From: JACMLX01 sp040384325
GTDB taxonomy: Bacteria; Gemmatimonadota; Gemmatimonadetes; Gemmatimonadales; Gemmatimonadaceae
Length of the DNA: 64,000 nucleotides
Reading direction: 5' to 3'
NCBI GenBank assembly: GCA_040384325.1
Contig: JAZKJL010000005.1
Coordinates: 868,001 to 932,000 of the forward strand
Shown: piece by piece, positions 9,402-17,010 of the stretch
How the letters are laid out: each line of letters opens with the position of its first letter
Numbering within the stretch: the stretch's first letter is position 1
Program-made: the position numbers and the translations under genes
Notes under the pieces: generated by a model
Seen by the model: the letters and a program-made list of their open reading frames with translations, nothing else
Databases searched by the model: none
What the model was told of the DNA's origin: nothing

Positions 9402-9929
9402 ATGGCAGACGGCATCTTCATCGTCGCGGACCTGCAGGGCCCGGAGGCGGATCGCATCCAGGCACTGATCCGCGAGATCGACCCCAAGTTCGCCAACACC
9501 TTCCGCCCGCACGTCACCCTGGCCGGCTCGAGTGGCGTCGGTCCGTTGCCGTTGGGCACCCCGGCGCAGCAGGTGCGCGACGCGCTGGAGACCGTGGGCG
9601 AGGCGGTGGCGCCGCTCGACTTCGTGTTCGGCGCACCCGAGCGATTCCCGGCCACCAACATCATCATGTTGCCGCTGCCAGTGCATGGCCCGGTGCGCTG
9701 GCTGCACGATCGCATCGCGATGTGTGGACTGCCGTTCGCGGCGCCGAAGTTCGCCTTCACGCCGCACTGCACGGTGCACTTCTATCGCACGATGTCGGAC
9801 GCCACGTGGCAGCGTGCACGACGATTCCGTGTGCGGGCACCGATCCTCGTGGATCGCATTCAAGCCTACGCCACGCGCGAGCCGCAGGCCGCGACGCTGA
9901 TTTGCGAGACGGTGCTGCGCGGTCGTTGA
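9402..9929 (+). CDS. 2H phosphoesterase (2'-5' RNA ligase / CPDase family)
   Basis: The 175-residue protein carries the two HxTx motifs of the 2H superfamily: RPHVTLAG near residue 38 and TPHCTVHFYR near residue 121. These histidine pairs hydrolyse or transfer cyclic nucleotide phosphates; LigT/ThpR and eukaryotic CPDases are relatives. The start ATG at 9402 is 6 nt after the PAP2 stop, so the SET, PAP2 and 2H genes look like one transcript. There is no signal peptide, so it is cytoplasmic. Whether it acts on RNA 2',3'-cyclic ends, NAD-derived cyclic phosphates or cyclic nucleotides cannot be told from the sequence. Confidence 0.85.
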   Translation: MADGIFIVADLQGPEADRIQALIREIDPKFANTFRPHVTLAGSSGVGPLPLGTPAQQVRDALETVGEAVAPLDFVFGAPERFPATNIIMLPLPVHGPVRWLHDRIAMCGLPFAAPKFAFTPHCTVHFYRTMSDATWQRARRFRVRAPILVDRIQAYATREPQAATLICETVLRGR

Positions 9930-10258
9930 GTTCGCTGGCCACCGTGCGCAACCGGTGCCATTGCAGACACATCACGAGTCGACACGCCATCCTAGCGAGC
10001 TAGACGTGATGATACATCAGCTGGTGAAGATTGTGGTTCGTGACGAATCGACAAATGCCATAGGCCATAAGGCATAATTCGTCGCCGTCACACGCTCACG
10101 GTGTTGCGCGGGCGATGACGCTGAGAAGATGAGCTTTGTTGACTCTCACCTTTCAACCGAGCACTCTGCCCTCGTCCACGCCGTGAAGACGCGTCGCATT
10201 CCGCATGCGCCACGATCGTGGGTGCACCATCACACAAGCGTGATCGTGAGGGAGAACC
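9930..10258. other. Intergenic region upstream of susC with an imperfect palindrome
   Basis: The 329-nt space contains no gene. It holds a nested imperfect inverted repeat at 10042-10083: GACGAAT pairs with ATTCGTC, and inside it ATGCC pairs with GGCAT around ATAGGCCATA. This could be a terminator for the SET-PAP2-2H transcript or an operator for susC. A weak promoter candidate, TTGACT at about 10139 with CACTCT 17 nt on, lies nearer the gene. A Shine-Dalgarno-like AGGGAG precedes the GTG start of susC. Confidence 0.35.
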
Positions 10259-13200
10259 GTGAGTCTCATTCGTAAGTGCGTTACCGTGGCAGCGCTGCTG
10301 GCGCTGGTCGGTGGCGAGCTGCTGGCGCAACGGCGCATCAGCGGCAAAGTGACGGAAGATGGAAGTGGCGCACCGCTCGGCAACGTCAGCGTGCAGATCG
10401 TCGGCACCGCGACAGGCGCGTATACCAACGAAGCCGGTACCTACTCGTTGATGGTACCGAACGGGGCCGTGACGGTGCGTGTCCGTCGAATCGGCTATCA
10501 GTTGCGTACGGTGCTCGTCCCTGCGGCGAGCAGCACCATGGACGTCTCGCTGAAGAAGGACGTGCTGCAGCTCGAAGGCATCGTCGTGACCGGCCAGCAG
10601 GGTACGCTGGATCGCAAGAACGTCGCGACGGCTGTCGTGTCGGTGGCCGGCGACGCGTTGTCGGCCGTTCCGTCGAACTCGCTCGATCAGGCGCTGCAGG
10701 GCAAGGTCGTCGGTGCCCGTATCAACCTGAACTCCGGCGCACCCGGTGGCGGTGGCCAGATCCAGATCCGTGGTGTCACGTCGATCCTCGGCAACGGACA
10801 GCCGTTGTTCGTGATCGATGGCGTGATCATGTCGAACGCCGCGATCCAGAGCGGCGTGAACTCGGTGACGGCTGCCGGTGGCGGCCTGGCGCCGACACAG
10901 GACAACCCGACCAACCGCCTCGCCGACATGAACCCGGCGGAGATCGAGGACATCCAGGTCCTGAAGGGTGCCGCCGCGGCGTCGCTCTACGGATCGCGCG
11001 CCACCAACGGCGTGGTGCTCATCACGACCAAGCGCGGCAAGGCCGGCACGCCGCGGTGGAACTTCTCGCAGCGCGTCGGACAGTCGTCGTTGCAGCGGAG
11101 CGTGGGCATGCGCCGCTTCGCCGACACCACGTCGGCACTGGCCGCGGCGGGATCGGCGTCTGGTCAGGCGATCTTCCGCACCATTTACGCGGCGAACGGC
11201 AACGCCATTCCGTACTACAACCACGTCGACGACCTGTTCGGCAAGAGCGGATTCGGGTACAACACCGCATTGTCGGTCAGCGGCGGCACGGCCGATGGCG
11301 GCACACGCTATCTCGCGTCGATCGGCCGGCAGCTCGAGGGTGGCATCGCGATGAACACCAATGCGCTGCGTGACAACGCGCGCATCAACATCGACCATTC
11401 GATCAACAGCCGCCTGACTGCCAAGCTCGACCTCGGCATCACGCGCAACAACGCCAATCGCGCGGTGTCGAACAACGACAACCGCAACATCAGCCCGCTC
11501 TACAATTTCGCCTTCACGCCCAGCTTCTTCGATCTGCAGACACTGGACGCGCAGGGCAACTATCCGGTCAATCCGTATGCCGGCGGCGGCGGTGCCACGG
11601 GGTCGAACCCCTTCCAGACCTACGCCTACCTGAAGAACACCGAAGACGTGAACCGCTTCATCGGTTCCGGCTCGCTGTCGTACCAGGCAATCCAGACGGC
11701 GCAGAATACGCTCCGGTTCGAGTACCTGGCCGGCGTCGACCGCTTCGATCAGGACAACCAGATCTACAGCCCGAACTTTCTGCAGTACGAGCCGAATGAC
11801 GCGCTGCTGGGCACGGCGGTGCAGTCCAACGCGGTCAGTCGCCAGCTCAATCAGCGCCTCAGCGTCTCGTACGAGTTCAACCCGGAGAAGCTGCCGTTCT
11901 CGCTGGCCACCGTCGCCGGTCTGACCGAGGAGCAGCAGAAGCTGAACCAGTACCGCGTACAGGCACGTGGACTGATTCCCGGCGTGGCGAACATCGACCA
12001 GGGCACGCAGGCCACGATCCAGACGCGTACCAAGGAAATCGACCAGGCCTGGTACGTGCAGCAGTCGCTGCTGGCATTCAGCGAGCGCCTCTACCTGTCG
12101 GCGAGCATCCGTGGCGACCGCTCGAGCGACAACGGTGACTACAGCAAGTTCTACACGTACCCGGCCGTGCAGGCCTCGTATCGCTTCGTGAACTCGCTGC
12201 CGCAGCTGGACGAGTTCAAGCTGCGCGCGTCGTGGGGCGAGACGGGCAACCGTCCGTCGTACTTCGCCCGCTTCATCACGTTCGCAGGTACGGGTCAGGT
12301 CGGCGGCATCAACGGCCTTGGCGTGAGCACGGGTCTCGGCAACCCCAACATCTTCCCCGAGCGGAAGACCGAGACCGAGGTCGGCTTCGATGCCCGCGGG
12401 TTCGGCGGTCGTGTCGGTGTCGAGGCCACGTACTTCGATGCCCGCATCAACGACCTGTTCCTGCAGCGTCCACTCGCCGGCTCCACCGGCCTGGCGACGG
12501 AATTCTTCAACGGTGGTCGACTGCGCAACAAGGGCACTGAAGTGGCCCTCACCGTCGAGCCGATCCGCGCCCGCGGCTTCAGCTGGGTGTCGCGCACCTC
12601 GTTCATGCGCGTGCGCAACGTCGTCGAGGAACTGCCGGTCGCCACGTTCAACGCGGCCAACACCGGGTTCGGTGCGGCGTTCGGTCGCTCACGCATCGCC
12701 AAGGGTGTCAGCACCACGGCGATCTGGGCCAACACGCCGTTCTTCATCCGCAATGCGGCCGGCGGCGATTCCCTGGCATTCACCCGTGACACCATCGCGG
12801 GCGACGCGACGCCGGATCACGAGATGTTCTTCACCAACACGTTCACCGTCGGTCGATTCACCCTCGGCGTGCAGGTGGACTGGCGCAAGGGCGGCGACCT
12901 CTCGAACGTGAACCAGGTGAACTTCGACGAGGGCCAGAATGCGCGCGACTACGACGTGCCCTCGCCATGCCGCGGCGCGACCAGCGCGCGCGACGAGTGC
13001 CGCATCGTGACCGGCAACAACCTGACCGCGATGGTGGACACCTCGGCCACCGCCACGCTTGGCGAATATCGCTACACGCGCTGGAACGGTGGCAGCAACG
13101 GCACCGTGTACGTGCAGGACGGCAGCTTCGTGAAGCTGCGCGAACTCACGCTCAGCTACGCCGTGCCGGCGTCATTCACGCAGCGGGTGCTTGGCACGCG

Positions 13201-13375
13201 TTTCAGCGACGTGCGCCTGAACGTGACGGGCCGCAACCTCGCCACCTGGACGAAGTACTGGGGCGCGGACCCAGAAGTGAGCAACTTCGGCTCGAACAAC
13301 GTCGGGCGCTTCGTCGACCTGGCTCCGTTCCCGCCAGCCAAGAACGTGTCCTTCGGCATCGACTTCGGGTTCTGA
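10259..13375 (+). CDS. SusC/RagA-family TonB-linked outer-membrane transporter
   Basis: The 1038-residue protein starts with GTG behind AGGGAG and has a signal peptide ending LLAQ. Residues 25-105 form a carboxypeptidase-regulatory-like beta-sandwich (ISGKVTEDGSGAPLGNVSVQ). A TonB-plug domain follows, with GGGGQIQIRGVTSILG, PLFVIDGV and the VLKGAAAASLYGSRATNGVVLITTK segment near residue 240. The rest is a 22-strand-type barrel ending in the aromatic FGIDFGF typical of outer-membrane barrels. It imports large ligands such as oligosaccharides or peptides using TonB energy together with the SusD lipoprotein encoded 60 nt downstream. The substrate is unknown because no glycoside hydrolase lies nearby; the neighbouring peptidase genes are not linked to it. 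Confidence 0.93.
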   Translation: MSLIRKCVTVAALLALVGGELLAQRRISGKVTEDGSGAPLGNVSVQIVGTATGAYTNEAGTYSLMVPNGAVTVRVRRIGYQLRTVLVPAASSTMDVSLKKDVLQLEGIVVTGQQGTLDRKNVATAVVSVAGDALSAVPSNSLDQALQGKVVGARINLNSGAPGGGGQIQIRGVTSILGNGQPLFVIDGVIMSNAAIQSGVNSVTAAGGGLAPTQDNPTNRLADMNPAEIEDIQVLKGAAAASLYGSRATNGVVLITTKRGKAGTPRWNFSQRVGQSSLQRSVGMRRFADTTSALAAAGSASGQAIFRTIYAANGNAIPYYNHVDDLFGKSGFGYNTALSVSGGTADGGTRYLASIGRQLEGGIAMNTNALRDNARINIDHSINSRLTAKLDLGITRNNANRAVSNNDNRNISPLYNFAFTPSFFDLQTLDAQGNYPVNPYAGGGGATGSNPFQTYAYLKNTEDVNRFIGSGSLSYQAIQTAQNTLRFEYLAGVDRFDQDNQIYSPNFLQYEPNDALLGTAVQSNAVSRQLNQRLSVSYEFNPEKLPFSLATVAGLTEEQQKLNQYRVQARGLIPGVANIDQGTQATIQTRTKEIDQAWYVQQSLLAFSERLYLSASIRGDRSSDNGDYSKFYTYPAVQASYRFVNSLPQLDEFKLRASWGETGNRPSYFARFITFAGTGQVGGINGLGVSTGLGNPNIFPERKTETEVGFDARGFGGRVGVEATYFDARINDLFLQRPLAGSTGLATEFFNGGRLRNKGTEVALTVEPIRARGFSWVSRTSFMRVRNVVEELPVATFNAANTGFGAAFGRSRIAKGVSTTAIWANTPFFIRNAAGGDSLAFTRDTIAGDATPDHEMFFTNTFTVGRFTLGVQVDWRKGGDLSNVNQVNFDEGQNARDYDVPSPCRGATSARDECRIVTGNNLTAMVDTSATATLGEYRYTRWNGGSNGTVYVQDGSFVKLRELTLSYAVPASFTQRVLGTRFSDVRLNVTGRNLATWTKYWGADPEVSNFGSNNVGRFVDLAPFPPAKNVSFGIDFGF

Positions 13376-13435
13376 TTCATGCCGACCAACTCATATGCAG
13401 CCACGCTGCGCCATACTCTCAGACTCGGTGACGGC

Positions 13436-14824
13436 ATGATTCGCCACTTTGTCGCAACGACCGTTGCAGTTGCCCTGCTCGCAGGGTGCAACGCCGATGC
13501 GCTGAACGTTCCAAACTTCAACTCGGCCGCGACCACCACCACGGCGGACCTGCCGCTGATCCAGAACCTGGCGTCGGGCATCTTCATCCAGTCCCGGGCC
13601 AACCTGCCTGGCCTGGTGAGTGACGCCGGCATCTTCGGCCGTGAGTCCTACAACTACTTCCAGACGGACGGGCGCAACACGTCGAACTACCTCACCGTCG
13701 CGCAGCTGGACAACGCCGGCTTCGCCGCCGGCGGTTGGACTGGTCGTTACACCAACATGCGCAATGCGATCAACTTCATCCAGATCGTGGATGAAGCCTC
13801 CTTCCTGACGGCGGCGCAGAAGAGCGCGGCCAAGGGCTTCGCAAAGACGTTCCGCGCGATGGAAGTGTTCTACACGTTGTCGCAGCGCGACTCGATCGGC
13901 ATGCCGGTGGACATCGACATGACGACCAACCTGCCGCAGCCGTTCGTCAGCCGCGATTCCGCCTACAAGTTCGGTTCGGCGCTGATGGATGACGCGGCGG
14001 CGGACCTGGCGGCAGGCGGTGCAGCATTCCCGTTCGCCTTGCCCTCGGGGTTCGCGCCGTTCAGTACGCCGGCGACGTTCATCCGGTTCAACCGGGCGAT
14101 GGCGGCGCGGTATCTCGTCTACCGCGGCTCGCTGGAGTGCGGGGCACCGTGTTACACGGCCGCATTGACGGCACTGAACGCGAGCTTCATCAACTCCGCG
14201 CCCGGCGCCGATCTTCGACTGGGGGCGTACAACACGTACTCGGCTTCGGCCGGCGATGCGCTCAACCCGCTCAGCGTGCCGGTGGCTCCCGATCAGGTGG
14301 CGCATGCCTCCATCGTCTCGGATGCACAGTTCAATGGCACCACGCGCGACCTGCGCGTCGCCGCCAAGACGCGCACCATCCCGTCCAAGGCGCCGCCTGG
14401 TAACCCGGCGCCCGGCATCGCCACCACCGTCGGCTTCACGCTGTACCTGACCAACACGACGTCGATGCCAGTGATCCGCAACGAGGAGCTGATCCTGTTG
14501 CGGGCCGAAGCCAACATCGGACTCACGAATCTCGGCGCGGCGCTGGCGGACATCAATTACGTCCGCACCACCAGCGGCGGGCTGCTGCCGCTCGCACCGT
14601 TCACGTCGCAGGCCGACGCGCTGACGGCCCTGCTGTACGAGAAGCGGTACTCGCTGCTCTGGGAAGGCCATCGCTGGATCGACCTGCGGCGCTACAACCG
14701 GCTCAACACGTTGCCCCTCGACCTGCCGACGCACTTCCGCATCAAGGTGCAGCCGGTGCCACAGGCCGAGTGTCTCTTCCGTGCACCGCTCGACGCCGCA
14801 CTGAAGGGGCCGGGATGTCCGTGA
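13436..14824 (+). CDS. SusD/RagB-family nutrient-binding lipoprotein
   Basis: The ATG at 13436 gives 462 residues with a lipoprotein signal ending ALLAGC. A frame open from 13379 adds 19 residues that do not look like a signal. SusD features are seen at the C-terminal half: MPVIRNEELILLRAEANIGL near residue 360, and YEKRYSLLWEGHRWIDLRRYNRL near residue 415. The protein caps the SusC barrel from outside and captures the ligand. It is the second gene of the pair with SusC and ends before a strong hairpin at 14881-14918. Ligand unknown. Confidence 0.92.
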   Translation: MIRHFVATTVAVALLAGCNADALNVPNFNSAATTTTADLPLIQNLASGIFIQSRANLPGLVSDAGIFGRESYNYFQTDGRNTSNYLTVAQLDNAGFAAGGWTGRYTNMRNAINFIQIVDEASFLTAAQKSAAKGFAKTFRAMEVFYTLSQRDSIGMPVDIDMTTNLPQPFVSRDSAYKFGSALMDDAAADLAAGGAAFPFALPSGFAPFSTPATFIRFNRAMAARYLVYRGSLECGAPCYTAALTALNASFINSAPGADLRLGAYNTYSASAGDALNPLSVPVAPDQVAHASIVSDAQFNGTTRDLRVAAKTRTIPSKAPPGNPAPGIATTVGFTLYLTNTTSMPVIRNEELILLRAEANIGLTNLGAALADINYVRTTSGGLLPLAPFTSQADALTALLYEKRYSLLWEGHRWIDLRRYNRLNTLPLDLPTHFRIKVQPVPQAECLFRAPLDAALKGPGCP

Positions 14825-14880
14825 TGTGATCGTGGCGGCTGCGCACTGGTGTGCAGCGCGTCGGATACGAGTGGTGAAAC

Positions 14881-14918
14881 GAGACCGGGCCGTTCGCAAC
14901 TGCGAGCGGCCCGGTCTC
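14881..14918. terminator. Hairpin terminator between susD and the convergent tlpA-like gene
   Basis: A 17-bp stem (GAGACCGGGCCGTTCGC against GCGAGCGGCCCGGTCTC, with one G-U pair) closes a four-base AACT loop. It lies 56 nt after the SusD stop and 40 nt from the stop of the opposing thioredoxin gene, so it can serve both strands. The U-tract is weak. Confidence 0.75.
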
Positions 14919-14958
14919 TGATTCTGATGCTATCGCGCGATCACACAGCCGTGCGGAC

Positions 14959-15456
14959 TTAGAGCGCCTTCCGAATGGCCGCCGTCAGGTCCTGCGTCCC
15001 GCCGCTGCCGGTGTAGACCACCTTGCCGGCCCGGTCGATCACCACGATGTAGCTGGTGGCCGGCACGTCGTACGCGTCCACCGCGGTGCCGCTGCGGTCG
15101 TAGAGCATCTCGATCGGGATGGGGTGCGCCTGCATGTAGCGCTTGACCCGCTCCGGCGTCTGGTTCGCGCTCACCGCCACGCCCACGAACTTCACCTGCT
15201 TCGCGAACTGCCGGGTGACCTTCAGCATTTCCGGCTCCAGCGCCTTGCAGTTGCTGCACCAGCTGGCCCAGAACTCGAGCACCATGGGCTGGGTGCCGAT
15301 CCACTTCGACAGCTGCGCCGGCCGGCCGTCGAGCGTCTCGAGCATGGCGTTGGGCGCGGTGTTCCCGACCGGAATCCCCGCTTCCTGCGCCCCGGCCACC
15401 GTCGGCATCACCACCGCCGCTGCCAGCACCAACCGTCGAACAAGGGACAATGACAT
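14959..15456 (-). CDS. TlpA-like exported thioredoxin-fold protein
   Basis: The ATG at 15456 yields 165 residues with a signal peptide (LVRRLVLAAAVVMPTVAGAQ). A longer frame to 15627 runs into tandem repeats (LDLAVALDLAVA) and is rejected. The redox motif is WCSNC near residue 65, in the context LEFWASWCSNCKALEPEM, and the cis-proline position is DVPATSYIVV. TlpA/ResA-type proteins reduce disulfides outside the cytoplasm, for example in cytochrome c maturation. The CcdA-like electron donor is encoded on the same strand 640 nt upstream, across the repeat block and the assembly gap, so the two probably work as one thiol-reducing path. Confidence 0.88.
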   Translation of the reverse strand: MSLSLVRRLVLAAAVVMPTVAGAQEAGIPVGNTAPNAMLETLDGRPAQLSKWIGTQPMVLEFWASWCSNCKALEPEMLKVTRQFAKQVKFVGVAVSANQTPERVKRYMQAHPIPIEMLYDRSGTAVDAYDVPATSYIVVIDRAGKVVYTGSGGTQDLTAAIRKAL

Positions 15457-15516
15457 CTGAATGAATGGCTGAATAGTGAAAACGTGCGTACTGGTCGTGA
15501 CAGCAACAGCAACAGC

Positions 15517-15588
15517 AACGGCAAGATCAAGAGCAACGGCAAGATCAAGAGCAACGGCAAGATCAAGAGCAACGGCAAGATCAAGAGC
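15517..15588 (+). repeat. Four tandem copies of an 18-bp unit
   Basis: The unit AACGGCAAGATCAAGAGC is repeated four times without a mismatch, directly followed by the left arm of a family 1 inverted repeat. It lies upstream of the TlpA start and is in frame with a longer, probably untranslated, reading frame. It is not CRISPR-like because there are no spacers. Confidence 0.9.
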
Positions 15589-15594
15589 AACTAC

Positions 15595-15857
15595 TTGACA
15601 CAAAGGCGCAAAGCCACAAAGACGCAAAGCGTCCTACCGCATCGGACGTCGGTGGCGCCAGGACTGATGATGTTTGGAAGAGCGACAACTCGAACATTTC
15701 ATCAGGTCAAGTGCAACTGCATCCCTCCAAGTACATGACTCCAACAACACCACTCCAACAACACCACTCCAACAACGCACTTACCAGCGCACACGTTCGG
15801 TTGTTACGACGCAGACCGCGTTGCGCCTTCGTGTCCTTGCGCCTTTGTGTCAGGCAG
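15595..15857. repeat. Family 1 intergenic inverted repeat, copy beside the assembly gap
   Basis: TGACACAAAGGCGCAA at 15596-15611 is exactly complementary to TTGCGCCTTTGTGTCA at 15837-15852. The arms continue imperfectly with CACAAAGACGCAAAGCG and CGCGTTGCGCCTTCGTG. The interior holds three copies of a 14-bp unit, ACTCCAACAACACC, at 15738-15779. The same arm sequence recurs at 33.6, 35.9 and 41.5 kb. Confidence 0.85.
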
Positions 15858-16061
15858 TTGCAGTTCGCAGTTACAGTTCGCAGTTGCAGTTCGCAGNNNN
15901 NNNNNNNNNNNNNNNNNNNNNNNNNNNNNNNNNNNNNNNNNNNNNNNNNNNNNNNNNNNNNNNNNNNNNNNNNNNNNNNNNNNNNNNNNNNNNNNNTTGC
16001 AGTTCGCCGTTGCAGTTCGCCGTTGCAGTTCGCCGTTGCAGTTCGCCGTTGCAGTTCGCCG
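15857..16061 (+). repeat. 13-bp tandem repeat interrupted by a 100-N scaffold gap
   Basis: To the left of the gap the unit reads TTGCAGTTCGCAG (three copies, one with a substitution). To the right it reads TTGCAGTTCGCCG (five copies to 16061). The run of exactly 100 N at 15897-15996 is a standard placeholder for a gap of unknown length, so the true copy number is unknown. The repeat fills the space between the ccdA-like gene and the family 1 element. Confidence 0.9.
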
Positions 16062-16091
16062 TTGTTGTTTCCGTTCGAAGTTGCAACGAGA

Positions 16092-16808
16092 TCAGAACAT
16101 CAACTTGCCCATCTCGATCAGGTAGTACTCGGCCACGCCGATCATCAGCACGGCAAACACGCGTTTCACCCACAGCATCCAGGCGCCGCTGCGGGGGAGT
16201 TTCGACGAGGCGCCGGAGGTGAGGCCGACGACCACCAGCAGGGAACACATGCCGAGCGAGAACACGAACAGGTACAGGAACCCCAGCACCGCGCTGCGGG
16301 TGGTGGCCACCCAGGTCAGCACGCTGGCCATCACCGGTGCGCCGCAGGGGGCGGCGACGAGGCCGGACATCGCGCCCATCACGAACGCCCCACCAAAGCC
16401 GCCGTTCTGCCCGGCGCTGGTGGCGCGCGTCAGCAGCCAGGCCGGCAGCCGGATCGGCAGCACGTCCAGCATGCTCAGCGCCGCAAGCAGCAGCACGTTG
16501 GCCATGGCGAAGTACAGCCACGGATTGGTGCTGATCGTGCCGAACATGCTCCCCGTCAGGCCTGCGATCAGGCCCAGCACCGAATACACCAGTGCCAGCC
16601 CGATGACATACGCCATCGTGAGGCCGAGGGTCCGTCGCTTCGTGGCGCCCCCCTCGGCCGTCTGTGCGCCGCCGACGATCGCCGCCGTGATCGGGATCAT
16701 CGGGTAGATGCAGGGCGTGAGCGAGGTCAGGACACCGGCCAGGAACACCAGCGGCAGTGCGGTCAGCGGCGAGGCGCCGAGCTGCGCGGGGAGATCGGAG
16801 AAGTTCAC
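16092..16808 (-). CDS. CcdA/DsbD-type transmembrane thiol-disulfide transporter
   Basis: The 238-residue protein has six hydrophobic helices and the two conserved cysteine motifs of the family: SLTPCIYPMIPIT near residue 30 and VAAPCGAPVMAS near residue 151. These cysteines carry electrons from cytoplasmic thioredoxin to exported thioredoxin-like proteins. It lacks the periplasmic alpha and gamma domains of full DsbD, so it needs a separate partner. The exported TlpA-like protein encoded downstream on the same strand is the natural candidate. The gene is divergent from ettA. The 3' flank is repeats and the scaffold gap, so a missing gene between the two cannot be excluded. Confidence 0.9.
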   Translation of the reverse strand: MNFSDLPAQLGASPLTALPLVFLAGVLTSLTPCIYPMIPITAAIVGGAQTAEGGATKRRTLGLTMAYVIGLALVYSVLGLIAGLTGSMFGTISTNPWLYFAMANVLLLAALSMLDVLPIRLPAWLLTRATSAGQNGGFGGAFVMGAMSGLVAAPCGAPVMASVLTWVATTRSAVLGFLYLFVFSLGMCSLLVVVGLTSGASSKLPRSGAWMLWVKRVFAVLMIGVAEYYLIEMGKLMF

Positions 16809-17010
16809 TGCGGGAACGATGAGAAGAGGAAGAACGGGTGCCGGCGGTGCGGGGCGGGTACGGCGATCGAGCGACCCCGTGCGCGGCCCCGAAAGCTGCA
16901 GTCCCGCACGCTCCGGCGCTGGCCTCCGACGCTAACTTGTTCGCTCCCGCGCTCGTGCCCGCCCCGCGGCAGCGTCGCCCCAGGCATTCCCAGAACCTCC
17001 GAAGACACCC

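Noticed and set aside
15517..16061. Tandem repeats as a possible CRISPR array
   Set aside because: The units of 13, 14 and 18 bp are contiguous without spacers, and no cas gene is present.
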